Shown here: piece by piece, positions 43,776 to 55,720 of the stretch | How positions within the stretch are numbered: position 1 is the first letter of the stretch | Layout: each line of letters begins with the position of its first letter | Notes under the pieces: model-generated | What the model was told of the DNA's origin: nothing | What the model saw: only the letters and a program-made list of their open reading frames with translations | The model's database searches: none | DNA from: Epiperipatus broadwayi | Lineage: Eukaryota > Onychophora > Udeonychophora > Euonychophora > Peripatidae | NCBI GenBank assembly: GCA_028023455.1 | Contig: JAQFVV010006198.1 | Span: forward strand, 33,789,979-33,853,978 | DNA: 64,000 bases | Direction: 5' to 3' | Made by a program: the position numbers and the translations under genes

Positions 43776-44484
43776 ATGAGACACTTCATTTTGATATATA
43801 GAAGTGTAAGAGAGGAAAGAAAATCTGGAAGGGTTTGACAAAAAATAAGCTTACAAATATAGGTATAAATTTCTATAAATTGGTCTTTTATGTGTGTATT
43901 CAGTCTCTGATTTGAAGTCATTTAGTTATTTGATAGTTAATTAGACTTTCCCCTTTTACCTCTTAGATGAGGAAGTATTAATATCTCCTGTAACAGGAAG
44001 TTTTTTTTTTCTGTGATAGTGTGTGTTTTGAACCACATGTTTAATTCTTTATCTTAGCAGATGAATCATACGTAAAAAAAAAAAAAATTCCATATATATA
44101 TAAGAAAAAAGTGTATTTAAAGAAATATTTTATTTAACTGCCCAATAACTCTATCAGATGCAATAATAACACTGTTTCGTACTCAGAAAAAATATTTAAA
44201 AAGCTTTGTTATTACTGCACTTATTTTATTTTAGTATGTGTATGTTAAATCACTGGCTGACAAACATATACCCGTATGTACTAGTGAAAGATGACTAATT
44301 TTTTTCTGTTGTATTTACCATCACAAAATCTTGCAAACCACTTGAAACATTCTTGGGATTCGTGACTTCATTGTTGTACATATTTGAATCACTTGTTGTT
44401 TTGCCCAATTTAAAACAAAATTTTATATTAGTGTTTTTTGTAATACCATGGGTTAAAGTCTAAAACAGCTGTCACATTTTGAAT
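43776..44484. other. AT-rich intergenic stretch
   Basis: No feature recognised. Confidence 0.5.
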
Positions 44485-45035
44485 TGTAATGTGATGTGAT
44501 GTGATGTATTTGGCTTCTCTTTAAACGAAGTCAAGAATATCTCAGCAATTATGTCCAGATAAACCTGTTAGCCACTCTAAGTCTTCCCATATTCTGCTCC
44601 ATCCCATTTCCACAACATAATCTTTGTCAACTCTATGGCCTTTATATCTAAATCCCCCTTATCTTTTCGCAAACCCAGCATAAAAACTAATAACTCACTT
44701 TCTGTATATTCACTTTGTTCATACCTATTCTCCCATAACTTCATTATCTGTACCCTTTCTGCTTTCAAGCATTTACTTTCAATCAACAGATACCTAATAT
44801 TTTCTATACCTTCCTTACACAATTTGCACACTAAATCACCCATAGTTTTCCATTTACATGTATATTCTCTTGTTGCTAAAGATCCCGTTCGAGCCTTAAA
44901 CAATAAACTACTTTCCTTACTATTATCAATAATTATGAGCCAGATACTGCAGCGCCTTAAATTTATTGTGGCGAATAGCGGAACTATTTCACTATGTAAT
45001 ACATTCATTGATTCACAGATGTCATTGCAGATATC
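44485..45035 (-). pseudogene. Non-LTR retrotransposon C-terminal fragment (family E), longest open copy
   Basis: The minus-strand frame 45008-44577 is open for 143 codons and ends in IMLWKWDGAEYGKT then TAG. It contains SSLLFKARTGSLATREY, DLVCKLCKEGIENI, RYLLIESKCLKAERVQIM and SEYTESELLVFMLGLRKDKG. The final C of the CxxC...HxxxxC motif is preserved but its H reads Y and the preceding C reads S (YLLIES), so the zinc site is broken. The 3' UTR ends in four ATCAC-type repeats at 44485-44500. It is the least damaged member of family E here but is still only the C-terminal part. Confidence 0.8.
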
Positions 45036-45758
45036 ATAGAGAAAGAACCAGTTATCTTTTCACTTGAACACACTTCTTACAACAACATCACAGTGTTTTA
45101 GTAATGAACTTCACAATTATTAAAATCGCTTGATAATTTGCTATTATTTTTATTAAAAATCCAAAGTTCATGCTCACTGGAAAAAAATGACCAACTGATA
45201 TTAAATGCCAGAATAAATTGTGAAAGGATATCTCAGTTGTTAAAATGAGAAATGGCATCGCTTGATTGAAATGCATGCATGCCATATTTGAATTACAATA
45301 ATTTACATAAGGATTCAACAAATATTTTAATCACCCTATGAAGAATTAAGACTTGATCTATCATTTCTGGTGCTTCAATATTTGATTATTTGACCTGTGT
45401 AGTTTAGTGCAGTAATAAGTTTCCACATGCAAAGCAAAAGATATCTAAATTAAAATATTCTGTCATTTCTGGTGTTATATATTTAATTATTTCCCCTGTA
45501 GTGCAGTGATAGAGAGGTGGACTCAAGAGCTAAAGTTTCCTGAATGAAAGCCCAATTTTTCATGTGCTGTTCAAATGGCACCCGACATCTTGAGTAACTA
45601 ATATTGATTATTTATTTGATGTTTTAATTATTTGAGTCTACAATAAACTGAAAATTACTTTATAGATTATGACTAAAGTAGGAATGTTATTCTAAAATTC
45701 TGTTTGTATAAATTAAAGTCATGGATCATCATGCTGTAAATTGCAAAGGACTATTTTT
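45036..45758. other. AT-rich stretch with a weak tRNA-like patch
   Basis: No gene. CCCCTGTAGTGCAGTGATAG then AGAGGTGGACTC at about 45493-45525 resembles the 5' half of a tRNA-derived SINE, as does TAGGTGTAGTGGTAGAGTGG at about 47040. I cannot define ends for either. Confidence 0.35.
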
Positions 45759-45787
45759 TTTTTCATATGTCATAGCATCGGCCGGGA
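45759..45787 (-). repeat. SINE (family C) 3' stub
   Basis: On the minus strand: CCCGGCCGATGCTATGACAT then ATGAAAAAAAAA. It is the extreme 3' end of family C, heavily 5' truncated. Confidence 0.8.
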
Positions 45788-45825
45788 CATTTTGAAATGT
45801 TTAATAATTTACATATATTTAATAA

Positions 45826-46048
45826 TGAAATCTATCTATCTATTTATTTATCTATCTATTGATTCTTCTAGTTATTTACTTATCTATCTATTTAGTCAAT
45901 TTACTTATCTATTTATCTATCTACCCATTTATCTATATATTTACCAATTTACATATCTATTGGTCCATCTATGTGTCTATCTATTTTTCTATCCATCTAG
46001 CATCTATCTATTTTTCTATCCATCTAGTCATCTACTTATCTATCTATC

Positions 46049-46128
<80 letters not shown>

Positions 46129-46179
46129 CCTACATACTTACCTACCTATCTATCTATCTATCCATTCATCCATCTATCC

Positions 46180-46255
<76 letters not shown>
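45826..46255. repeat. (TATC)n microsatellite, about 430 bp
   Basis: The tract is nearly pure at 46051-46125 and 46176-46254. It is interrupted by related TATT, TACC and CATC units upstream. The 211- and 132-codon plus-strand frames over it are artefacts of the repeat. Confidence 0.9.
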
Positions 46256-46632
46256 GACATCTGTCTGCCTAATGGTCTCTGTCTGTCCATCTATTCATTC
46301 CTTCCATCTGTCCATTCATTCTTTCTTTCTTTGTATATCTATATATTTGTTCACCCATATATATATATATATATGAATATAATGATAAACTAACAAAATT
46401 AAAATTTATAACAAATTTCAAAGAATAACCATTAATAATGTTTCTTTTTTTTTTTTGTTAAATCAAGCTAACTGCTTTACAACTTACGTTATTGTTAAAA
46501 AACTTATGCAACAACGTAGGTACGCTATAAAGCAATTATTTGATAGTAAAAATTGTTAAAAACTTAGAGAACAAATTTATAGGTCAACTCTCAGATCAGT
46601 AAAGCAAAAAAAAAATTTCCACTTGGTCAACC
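46256..46632. other. AT-rich intergenic stretch
   Basis: No feature recognised. Confidence 0.5.
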
Positions 46633-46691
46633 TGATGTCATGTGATAATCAAGCATCGGTTTCTAGGATGCTTCAATATCACATGACATCC
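46633..46691. repeat. 24 bp inverted repeat
   Basis: GATGTCATGTGATAATCAAG with GATGCTTCAATATCACATGA as inverse; arms 46633-46656 and 46668-46691, 11-base loop, few mismatches. Confidence 0.75.
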
Positions 46692-47409
46692 CAAGCAATT
46701 AACCCTGTAATAATATTTAAAAATTAGAAGTAGCCTGAAATAATGGACAGTCAAAGTATTTTTAATGGATTGTTATGACAATCAATGTATTCTTAATGGA
46801 ATTGTTAGCTGATAACAACACTATTGCAAATTTCAACATGAACATTGAAATTATCTGTTGCTACCTATTGGATTTTATTCTTCCACAGTATGTGCATATT
46901 AAAAAGCTAATAGTTTTGATAGGAAATAACATAGCAAAGGAAATAGCTTAACAAAGATTTATTACTGTTAATTCTTAACTATTAAAGAGAGTCTTTGAAG
47001 TAAGAATTACCTAAACAATAAATAGACCCCCTACATTGCTAGGTGTAGTGGTAGAGTGGAAAATTCTGGAGTTCAAGATTCATGAATCCCAACCCAGTTC
47101 TGTAACTTCCAGTATTTAAGCTACTTATAAAGTGATAAAGCCATTTAAAAGTAAATAAAACATTTTTAGGATAGTTTACTATAGAATCCCACTTTTAATG
47201 CTACCTGATAAATATTAAAGGATCATTAAAGTTTATGATGTAGCCCTAAGATTGCCATGGTAAAATGAATTGTGTTAAGGGGGCAGGAAGCAATGGCAAA
47301 CTAGCATTGATGATGATCATATTTTAACCTTGGTTATTTAGTTACTCTATGCATCTTTAGAAAGATAACTTGATGTAGATATTAAAGTATTGCATAGTAA
47401 ACAGTTATA
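46692..47409. other. AT-rich intergenic stretch
   Basis: No gene or clear repeat apart from the weak tRNA-like patch near 47040-47095. Confidence 0.4.
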
Positions 47410-47740
47410 CCTATGTTGTAAGGTATTGTAAAAGACCTAGAAAGAGACCACATGTAAGATGGATAGATAAAATAAGAAAGCATGCTGGGGTAATGTGCAG
47501 TGACAGACTAAAGATCAAAGATGGATTGAACTTGGAGAGAGTTTCATCCTGCAATGTATCAATAATGGTTGAACAACATAATGTAAAAGACCTAGAAAGT
47601 GACCACATGCAAGATGAATAGATAAAATAAGGAAGCATGTTGGGGTAATGTGCAATGAGAGACTAGAGATCGAAAATGGATTGAACTTGGAGAGACTTTC
47701 ATCCTGCAGTGGATCAATGATGTTTGAAAATGATGATACT
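47410..47740 (+). repeat. Two tandem RTE 3' ends, about 168 bp unit
   Basis: Each unit contains AAAGACCTAGAAAG, GACCACATG then AAGATGGATAGATAAAATAA, a TGCTGGGGTAATGTGCA block, GGATTGAACTTGGAGAGA, CATCCTGCA and AATGGTTGAA/GATGTTTGAA. The units start near 47412 and 47583. They share deletions relative to other RTE copies, which shows that one was duplicated from the other and that they did not insert separately. Confidence 0.8.
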
Positions 47741-47965
47741 GATAATTTTATTGGAAAAAAATTATAATATTTTCAAATAGTAGAATAATTTATGAATTTA
47801 TTTTTAAGCTTAAAATAGTTACGTTGAATGATTTTTTTTTTGTACAATGTTCTAATAAACATTGTGTTCAGCTGATATGGTTTGAGAAGTTGTTGAATTA
47901 TGACTACTACTGTGGACTAACCAGCAGCAGATCTATTCTTATTAGTAGATAGAATAAATATAATT
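47741..47965. other. Non-coding stretch
   Basis: No feature recognised. Confidence 0.4.
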
Positions 47966-48050
47966 GCAAAGAAATCAAGTCATATGTCACATGACCTAAT
48001 TTAACTAGCTTGTATTATATAAATGTTATATATAGACCTTGCAAATAAGC
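47966..48050. repeat. Family I partial copy
   Basis: GCAAAGAAATCAAGTCATAT then GTCACATGACCTAATTTAAC and TTATATATAGACC match the first 85 bases of the element at 26099. Confidence 0.75.
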
Positions 48051-48739
48051 TTTTACATTTTCGTGAAGTACAAAATTGGGTATTTAAATTAACTATATCA
48101 ATAACAAAATTTTGAATAGTTCCATAATTGAAAATTGATTTGGTCTAATAAATCCTTGACAATAAAAGCAAAATCTCAGATCGATAGTTCTTCTGGCCAT
48201 ACTAATAAATAGCAATTGTATGATCAATTGTTTGAACAATCAAGCTACATTCGAGCACTCTAGTGGCAGGTTTAGTATTTAACAATTCCATTTAATTAAT
48301 ACTAACCATGGTTTTCTAATTATATTTTTCAATTGAAAATCAATCCTGGATTCTTCAGCTTACAATAGCTACTCTACTATTGTGTTAAACCTCACAGGGA
48401 TCCATTAAATGCATTATCTTATTTTACTAAAACTATTTTGTAAGTTTGATAATGTGAACAGATTTGGTAGCCTCCTAATTCTAAAAAAAATATTTGTTTT
48501 CTTATTCCTTATTAGAATAATGTCAAATAAAAAGCAATAATGTGGAAGAATTTTCTGACCTTATTTATAGCAATGATTTAGAGTTTCACTGACCTCCGGG
48601 TAAAACGAGAGCATTTCTTTAATAGTTTACTATCTACTGAAAGCAGGATTAATGAATGACTTCCAAATGGTAGTGCACTTCAGACCCATCCCAAATAGTT
48701 TTTTTTTTTTGGCTTTTACTTTTCGGAGGACTTGGAATT
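48051..48739. other. AT-rich intergenic stretch
   Basis: No feature recognised. Confidence 0.5.
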
Positions 48740-49105
48740 CAAATCTGTAAGTTCAGTCCATCTTTGATCTCTAGTCTCTCGTTGCACATTACCCCAGCAT
48801 GCTTCCTTATTTTATCTATCCATCTTGCATGTGGTCTCTTTCTAGGTCTTTTACGATATGTTGTTCAACCATTATTGATCTATTTTTAGAATGAAAGTCT
48901 CTTCCAAGTTCAATCCATCTTCGATCTCTAGTCTCTCATTGCACAGTACTCCAGCATCTTCCTTATTTTATCTATCCATTTTGCATGTGGTCTCTATATG
49001 TTGTTCAACCATTATTGATTCATTGTAGGATGAAAGTCTCTCCAATCCATCTCTGATCTCTAGTCTCTCATTGCACATTACCCCAGCATGCTTCCTTATT
49101 TTTGT
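48740..49105 (-). repeat. Three tandem RTE 3' ends, antisense
   Basis: CCATCTTTGATCTCTAGTCT, CATTACCCCAGCATGCTTCC and CATGTGGTCTCT recur at a spacing of about 150-165 bp starting near 48756, 48917 and 49044. These are the same deleted RTE unit as at 47410-47740, but on the opposite strand. Confidence 0.8.
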
Positions 49106-50400
49106 TCTCAAAAAAATTTCATTGATATTACATTGATATTGAACTAATGCAATTCATCTATTAAATAAAAGTGCTTTTATTCACATAAATGCATTAAAAA
49201 GTAAAAAAATGCATTAAAGAAATAATTGTCTTCAGCTTTCACAAATAAAAGCATGAGATATTCATGTTTAGAAATTTATAAGTCATATACCTGAAGAATC
49301 ATTCCCACTTTCTTATCAATGCCGATTTAGTCGAAGTGGGCATTAGTTGTAAGTTTGTGAAAATGATTCTTTGGGAATCTAACTTGTAAATGTCTAAATA
49401 TGATTGCATTTGTGAAAATGGAAGAAAATTTATTTGCTTTTTCAATGGGTTTATTAATTTTTAGTGTGTTAATGTGATACAAATATTTGATTGAAGAAAA
49501 AATGCATATATTTTTTTATTTTCTATCGTTTACTTTTATGTAGTTCCAGAAATTAGAATTAAAAAAGTTTAAATGCAATTTAATGTTGCTAAATGGCAGT
49601 AGCTTAATGAGTCCTGAACTCATATAAATTTTAAAATTAAAACGTTTTACAAATTTTTTCAATGCTAAAATTATTCGCAAACTCTCAAAAAATTGTACTG
49701 TCATTTGAATATATGCAACGTTTCAGTTATAATAAAGTTTTAGAACAACAGTGAAAATTGAGGTATAAGATTTCACTGACCCCCCCCCCCCCCAGGATAA
49801 GTTTTAAAAAAAGTTTACAAAAATTACTTCAATACTGAGTCTAGTTCACTACAAAGGACAGATTAGCAATATTAAAAATTAACTACAGCTTAGCACCGAC
49901 CGAGCAGGTCATATTTGTAGCACAGATTTGTGAGGGAGAGAAAGCAGAGAATGAACATCTAACGTAATTAATATGTAAATAATAGATTTACATATTCCAC
50001 TTGTGTTATAAAGCAATGCATCAATCTTTTTTATTTATCATATTGCTATTATTGGTGATAAACCATGCCTCGTTCAATTTTCTTTTTCGATCATTGAGCT
50101 CACCACTCCTTTGATGTTAAATGATCACAGTGGTGACCAGAATCAATCTCATGCTTTGAGAATACCAATTTTATGTTAAGGTCTGTTTTAGTAGAACTAT
50201 ATATATTGTAATGGTCAAGTTTTGTTATATTCGCATAACAGGATCTAGAATCCAGACAAAGAGACCAAAGCTGACCAGACTAGGATGGTGACATCCCGAA
50301 TCTGACCACACTTCAACTCATTTGCCAGTACTCCATGATTCAAGACCCTACGAATGACCACACTTGAAGTTACACCTTAGTATACCAGTCTTTCATGCGG
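49106..50400. other. AT-rich stretch with a 14-base C run
   Basis: The C run is at 49780-49793. No gene or known repeat recognised. Confidence 0.5.
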
Positions 50401-50754
50401 TCATAATATATGCTGTGCTAAGCTTATGACCCTATTGATGTGGGATTCACCATAATAAATTGCATTGCAAATAGGTTTATTGCAACAAGTTTTGTATATA
50501 ATCTGGAGATTGTGGTCCAGAGGCAACTTATCTTTAGTATTCTTTAACTTCTGATTTAGATTAGGAGGGGTTCTGATGCTAACATTAAATTCCTGGAGCA
50601 AATTGGGTTTAATCTTTTCAATACACCAGGTATAAATGGAGGCGAATCCATGTATTGGTATTGTTATGATCAGAAGGCCTGGTCTTTTTGTGGAATAAAA
50701 TTTTTTGAAAGATCTTATTAAGCAATTGTAATCATAACCTACAAAGTGAAACAA
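50401..50754 (-). pseudogene. Possible Penelope-like element fragment (RT-endonuclease linker)
   Basis: A 117-codon frame without an ATG (it opens at TTG) reads LLIITIPIHGF, YTWCIEKIKPNLLQEFNVSI, RTPPNLNQKLKNTKDKLP, and YKTCCNKPICNAIYYGES. The order ITxPYxxG...IxxIL...NVSxxxxPPN.L...K followed by a cysteine-rich YK..C....C...YYGE segment resembles the junction between reverse transcriptase and GIY-YIG endonuclease in Penelope-like elements, with YYGE as a variant of YxGx. The endonuclease is cut off after HINRVISLAQHIL. I rate this as plausible, not certain. Confidence 0.45.
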
Positions 50755-51284
50755 GCAATTTTGTTAAGATATCTGGCAATGATGCCATTGAGACTATTAT
50801 TTTTTTAATTGTTTAGCTTTTATTTATTTCTTAACTCTTTGTTATTTTTATCTGCTGTTGTTGAAGATTCAACCATTGATTGATTAGATGTAAAAACTAT
50901 GAACTTGTTTTTTAAATTATTAACATTGATATCATTCTCATATCATCTTTCATTCCTGGGTTGCTTACTTTCCACCTTTTGTCAATCATAATTCGTTTAC
51001 AATTATTGCCAACTTTTATAACAATTAATTATAAATATTTTTCCCCTCATACCCTTTCCATTTTTATATCTTACTGACGTCAAGTAATTTAGGTTCTATA
51101 ATAACTTATTATTGTATGCTTCTTGCATCATAGTTCATCTCTCTGTAATAATTTTGTCAATGCCATTGTATGCTTGTGAATTCATGTGATCTCTTTTTAA
51201 TTACCTTCAGAACTGTGGTGTATTTGATGTTTGCTGTTCTTTCTTTTCTTTTTTATTTCTCACCTTCCCTTATTTATATATAAA
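50755..51284. other. AT-rich intergenic stretch
   Basis: No feature recognised. Confidence 0.5.
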
Positions 51285-51825
51285 TAGAGCCCAAACTTTC
51301 AATATCCCTTCAATCATCCACTCCATCTTATACAACCAATGCATATGACCGCATACATGTGACAAAGATAAATGATCTCCAATATACATATTTCATACTG
51401 AACCAGCACTCATCAGTAGGTCTGGATCATCATCTCCCACACATACATATAATCAGTGCTCAGTTTATATTAATTAAGATAAAAAAAATCTTCAAACTTT
51501 AATGGGCAGGCTTCAATCTTCTCTTAAGCCATCCATATCATTGAAAATCTGATGATGGCATGTTCAAAGCCTTTGTTTGCCAAATATCCATGTAGGCCAT
51601 AAGTTTAAAGATTTTCTATCTTAATATAAACTGAGCACTGATTATTTATATGTGTGGAAATGACGATCCAAACCAACTGATGAGTGTTGGTTCAGCACAA
51701 AATATGTGTATTGGAGATCATTTATCTTTATCACAAGTATGTGGTCATGTTCATGTGTTGTATAAGATGGAGTTGATGACTGAAGGGAGCTTGAAAGTCT
51801 GGGTTCAAATGCCCTCTAATTACAT
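51285..51825. mobile_element. Family B element, full palindrome
   Basis: The left arm (51290-51555) and right arm (51575-51825) are inverted copies. Landmarks are CCATCTTATACAACCAATGC, the TACTGAACCAGCACTCATCA block, ATAATCAGTGCTCAGTTTAT and the central AAACTTTAATGGGCAGGCTT. The right end reads GAAAGTCTGGGTTCAAATGC. By eye identity between arms is about 80 percent. Confidence 0.8.
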
Positions 51826-51864
51826 CTAGCTTAAAGTATAATTACTATACATGTATTTAAATAT

Positions 51865-52029
<165 letters not shown>

Positions 52030-52094
52030 TGAATTCATCATTTATCCATGAAAATATTAGAATTAATATATATAATATGAAATAAATATAATAA

Positions 52095-52350
52095 TCAAAA
52101 TATTTTAGAATAAATACTAAAAAATTCCATATGCCTATATAAAATACAAAATAAAATCTTTGATATAGCCAGATTATGGTATTTTTGCCAAAATACAAAT
52201 AAAATCTTTGCTATAGCCAGCTTACGGCATTTCCTGCCATTTACAGCATTTTCCGCCATGGCAGAAAATGTCGTAAGCTGGCTGTAGCAAAGATTTTATT
52301 TGTATTTTATACAGGCATATGGATTTTTTTAGTATTTACTCTAGAATATT
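52095..52350. repeat. Family F element, longer form
   Basis: The left part contains AAATCTTTGATATAGCCAGA and then a second, partial copy AAATCTTTGCTATAGCCAGC. The right part is the inverse (GCTGGCTGTAGCAAAGATTT). Outer ends share TAGTATTTACTCTAGAATAT-type sequence with its inverse at about 52110-52135. The duplicated left segment makes it a one-and-a-half palindrome. Confidence 0.75.
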
Positions 52351-52529
52351 TTGATTAATATATATATAGTCAAATTATATTCTTGTCTCAGTGCATCTTT
52401 CATCTTATCTCAATCCTATCGCAATCATCCATTAGCCCAGAAGTCAGATCAATCTCTCATGCTATAGATACATTAGAAACATATGCTTTTTCAAATAATC
52501 CACATAGTACATGTTACAATTTATCTTCA

Positions 52530-52800
52530 CATATACATTTTTCTTAGACACATGTAAGCTTAACTTTATATAATATGTATTTAAATATATTTCAAACTTC
52601 TATTCCATCACACATTACTGAAACATATCATCAAAGACATATGAAAAAGATAATGATGCCCAAGATGCGCATTTTGTGCTAAATCAGCACTCATCAATTA
52701 GCCCAGATCACAATCACTTACACATATCTTCATTATTTGTTCAGTATATATATAGCAAATTATTGTAGTTTAATAGACAGGTTTTAAATTTTCTGCACTC
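52530..52800. repeat. Family B half copy (left arm), diverged
   Basis: Blocks CATATGAAAAAGATAATGAT, TTTTGTGCTAAATCAGCACT and GTAGTTTAATAGACAGG are in family B left-arm order. Confidence 0.65.
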
Positions 52801-52875
52801 ACAACTTTAACACACTTATGGAAATATATTAATAACTTTTACTAGTCATTTATTAAGCTAGATATTTAGAGAATA
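52801..52875. repeat. Family N repeat, second copy
   Basis: Matches 2112-2190; see there. Confidence 0.55.
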
Positions 52876-53292
52876 AGATATCTGCAGTGTGTGTATATAT
52901 ATATTCTAAAGTTATAATGATCTAATTTGTTTAAGATTGATTGCAAGTGACGATGATAACGAATCCTATTTATTTTTAGCCACTTTTAAAAAACCATTAT
53001 TTACGTGTGATATTTGATTTTGATTTCTCCTTGCAACAGATGTCACGTGATCATTTTTCATTTATGACTGTTTGTCAATATTCATTGGCTTCAGAATGCT
53101 TTCATATAAATGGCATTCTACCCATTCGTACATCTTTTAGTGCAGAACATGGAAACGTTGGAGGAAACTGAAATATAAAAAATGGTCCATAAACTATAAA
53201 AAAACACAAGACTTTGAAAAAAAAAAGTGTGTTAAAGAATTTGTTGTTTGTAATTTTTAATAAATGACTTGTCCTTTCTTTTTTTCATGTAG
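52876..53292. other. AT-rich intergenic stretch
   Basis: No feature recognised. Confidence 0.4.
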
Positions 53293-53420
53293 CTTTTTGC
53301 TCCTGCCCATTATGACACCTCATATTCTGACATTATATGGTCATGGACTGCCATCTAATTATGCAGCCTAACCAACATCGGTCCTCCTTACAGAATGCTT
53401 GATTTATGTCCATCATTAAG
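53293..53420 (+). other. Exon-like segment flanked by splice-site-like sequences
   Basis: A 128 bp island of more balanced base composition is preceded by a T-rich tract ending CATGTAG and followed by AAG|GTAATT. These look like an acceptor and a donor. No frame is open throughout: each plus-strand frame has at least one stop (e.g. after LTLYGHGLPSNYAA). It could be a non-coding exon, a decayed exon, a retroelement piece, or chance. Confidence 0.2.
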
Positions 53421-53984
53421 GTAATTGACAGAAGTTACATATTAAACACTGTCTTTTTTACACATACCTAATATAGCAATACCTCCAAAAGGAGTCTTCA
53501 ATCATTCACTAGAATAGATCATGATTGAAATAATATGATGCTGTTGACACAGCTACAAAAAATAATTGGATAGCTTTATTTCTTAGAAGTTCTTAAGAAG
53601 TTTGAGCACCATAAATGCCAACACTGGAATCTGTCCAGAAACCATATGCTCGAAAGAGTATATTCAACCACTTTACTAATGGCAAAACTATGAACAACTG
53701 TCATCAATACTAGAATTATATTGTACCCCAATGAAAATAGTATAAGAAAAAATGAACAAAAGGATCAAAAAGCAGAATAAAAGAAAGGTAATAAAAATAT
53801 AGAGCATTTGGAAAGGATTGTTAAAAAAAAGATGAATTTTATATTAGATTTTGCTATAAGATAAACGATATAGCAATGATATGAAAAATGATATATCCAC
53901 ATATGAATTATCATTACTATCTACAAAATTAATCAAATCTAGGATATCTGAACGATTTATATAAAGACTATTGTCATGTGATCA
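53421..53984. other. Non-coding stretch
   Basis: No feature recognised. Confidence 0.45.
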
Positions 53985-54016
53985 TCATCATTTTCAAACA
54001 TTATTGATTTCTTGTA
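53985..54016 (-). repeat. RTE 3' terminal stub (family D)
   Basis: On the minus strand: AAATCAATAATGTTTGAAAA then TGATGATGA, matching the last bases and tail of the unit at 47700-47735. Confidence 0.6.
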
Positions 54017-54224
54017 AACATTAAACATATTATGTTAAGTTTCCGATTCTAAAACAGATGGAAGTAACAAAAGAGTATAATGATAACATGTGACATCATC
54101 ATAATTCTGCTTAAATTAGAATAGTAGTGGAGTGGTGACAGCTCATAATCTATCGATTGTGGGTCAAATCTGTCACCTTGAATACTCCTTAGCAACAAGC
54201 CTTTCTACTATTTTTTATTAGTAG

Positions 54225-54700
54225 TTAAATTACAAATAAGAAGTAAACTCCTCAGAGTATACTCTTTAAAATCTCTGCACACTCCCATGAGTATCAACTT
54301 CAAAAGCATAAGGATATGCATGGGTTCAGAGTCCATATCTATACAAACCAGTCTTTGCTTACTGTGCTTAAATTAGGACTTTAATCCAATGGGTATCTGA
54401 TTATAATTTATCAATTGAATTGTACAAATCTATTAGATCTACCACCTGAAAGAGATATGATTTGATTTTTTAACCACTTGCAATTAATGCAAAGGGAATT
54501 TAGGATTTACTGTAACATAGTCTGTTACTTATATAGCACACATTTAAGTATGGTGAGCAAAGACTGGTTTGTATAGATATAAACTCTAAGCATAAGCCTA
54601 CACTTAGGCTTTTAAAGTTGATGTTCACGAGAGAGTGCACAGAGATTTTAAAGCACATGCTCTGAGAAGTTACTCTCATTTATAATATTACCTATGTACA
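54225..54700. repeat. Family O palindromic element
   Basis: The left arm (about 54228-54375) and right arm (about 54535-54700) are inverted copies sharing CAAACCAGTCTTTGCT, AAAATCTCTG(T)GCAC and AACTTCAAAAGC(A/C)TAA. The centre of about 160 bases is not palindromic. It contains a further weak tRNA-like patch just upstream (54125-54175: AGTGGAGTGGTGACAGC then GTGGGTCAAATCTG). Confidence 0.75.
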
Positions 54701-55002
54701 TGTGTTACATAAGTAACAGATTATATTATTAATAAGGTAATTGAATACCTTATTGCTTGGAAATTTGTAAAACATTTGAGCATTGATATTTGATGGATCT
54801 TGTTTTGATCTATGGAACTTAATCCCTAAAATCGACCACTCTACCTATGCCTTATCATGCATAGCTTTTATCATCGACAGATTGTTGGCTTGTGGTAAAG
54901 TGATACTATAATTTTGTTGAGAGTTGATAAAAGTCAACAGCTAACACTTATTGCTGACAATATACAAGAGATTCTTGATAAAATCTGATTATCAGCAGAT
55001 CA
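54701..55002. other. Non-coding stretch
   Basis: No feature recognised. Confidence 0.4.
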
Positions 55003-55004
55003 TT

Positions 55005-55047
<43 letters not shown>

Positions 55048-55070
55048 ATAATAATAATAATAATAATAAT
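55003..55070. repeat. (ATC)n followed by (AAT)n microsatellite
   Basis: About 14 ATC units then about 8 AAT units. The change of unit within one tract suggests mutation of the repeat register. Confidence 0.9.
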
Positions 55071-55318
55071 GAGTTATTGATAGGCCTCAAGATGTTACCA
55101 ATGTGTGGTAATAACGAGGAACATAGATCGAGACCTCATTTGATAATATTTGTTTTTTCCTTTCATTTGTCATGTTATTTTTTTAATTTGTTTGGAAATT
55201 TGATACAAATATTTCTACAAGATTTAATGATTTTATAAATAATGACCTCATGAAAGGTGACATCTTCAAAATTGTCAATATATTAAGACATTTCAAAAAG
55301 ATTTGAAATCAAATTTCT

Positions 55319-55720
55319 GTGAAGTTGATATATGTTCCAATTGATCACGGGAATAAGTTGTGGTCTAAGCAAGCATTTATGTTAATTTCAAATACTAGAA
55401 GTCACCAGTGGAGCTCTGATCTAGAAACTTTTAGTTCTCTACGTTATTACTCAAATATTATACTAAATCATAGAGATCCAAAAGTAATTGCCTATTTCGT
55501 TAGTTGGAAATTCATGTGCAATATAGAACATCAATAAAGCATTGGACATGAAAGCTCAAGTTTTTGAATTTAAGCATAACTTTTCACTTTTACTTGTCAA
55601 ATATCACATGGCCTTCTGAGCAACTAAACATTTGGTTATGGCATATTTAACATGAGTGTGATGGACTTTTTCAGAAAATTCATTCTCATTGTTATTACTG
55701 TGAATCCTGACAACTGTAAT
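55319..55720 (+). pseudogene. Possible LINE C-terminal fragment
   Basis: The 72-codon frame at 55319-55537 reads SDLETFSSLRYYSNIILNHR then DPKVIAYFVSWKFMCNIEHQ. After a stop it continues with FEFKHNFSLLLVKYHMAF-like residues. The arrangement LRxY..I..N...........H followed by F..LL..Y resembles the C-terminal region of several non-LTR polymerases (...R..LT..R...H.L.IE......E.H.L..C..Y). No cysteine pair is preserved. Weak support. Confidence 0.3.

Noticed and set aside
44635-45039. 134-codon plus-strand frame
   Set aside because: Antisense shadow of the LINE C-terminal frame on the minus strand.
45741-46376. 211-codon frame rich in IYLSIYLS
   Set aside because: Translation of the (TATC)n tract; the second frame over the same bases shows the same artefact.
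47040-47130. tRNA-like patches at 42830, 45493, 47040, 54125 and 59345
   Set aside because: Box A-like wording is present, but box B is poor and no ends or target duplications could be defined, so they are mentioned only in passing.
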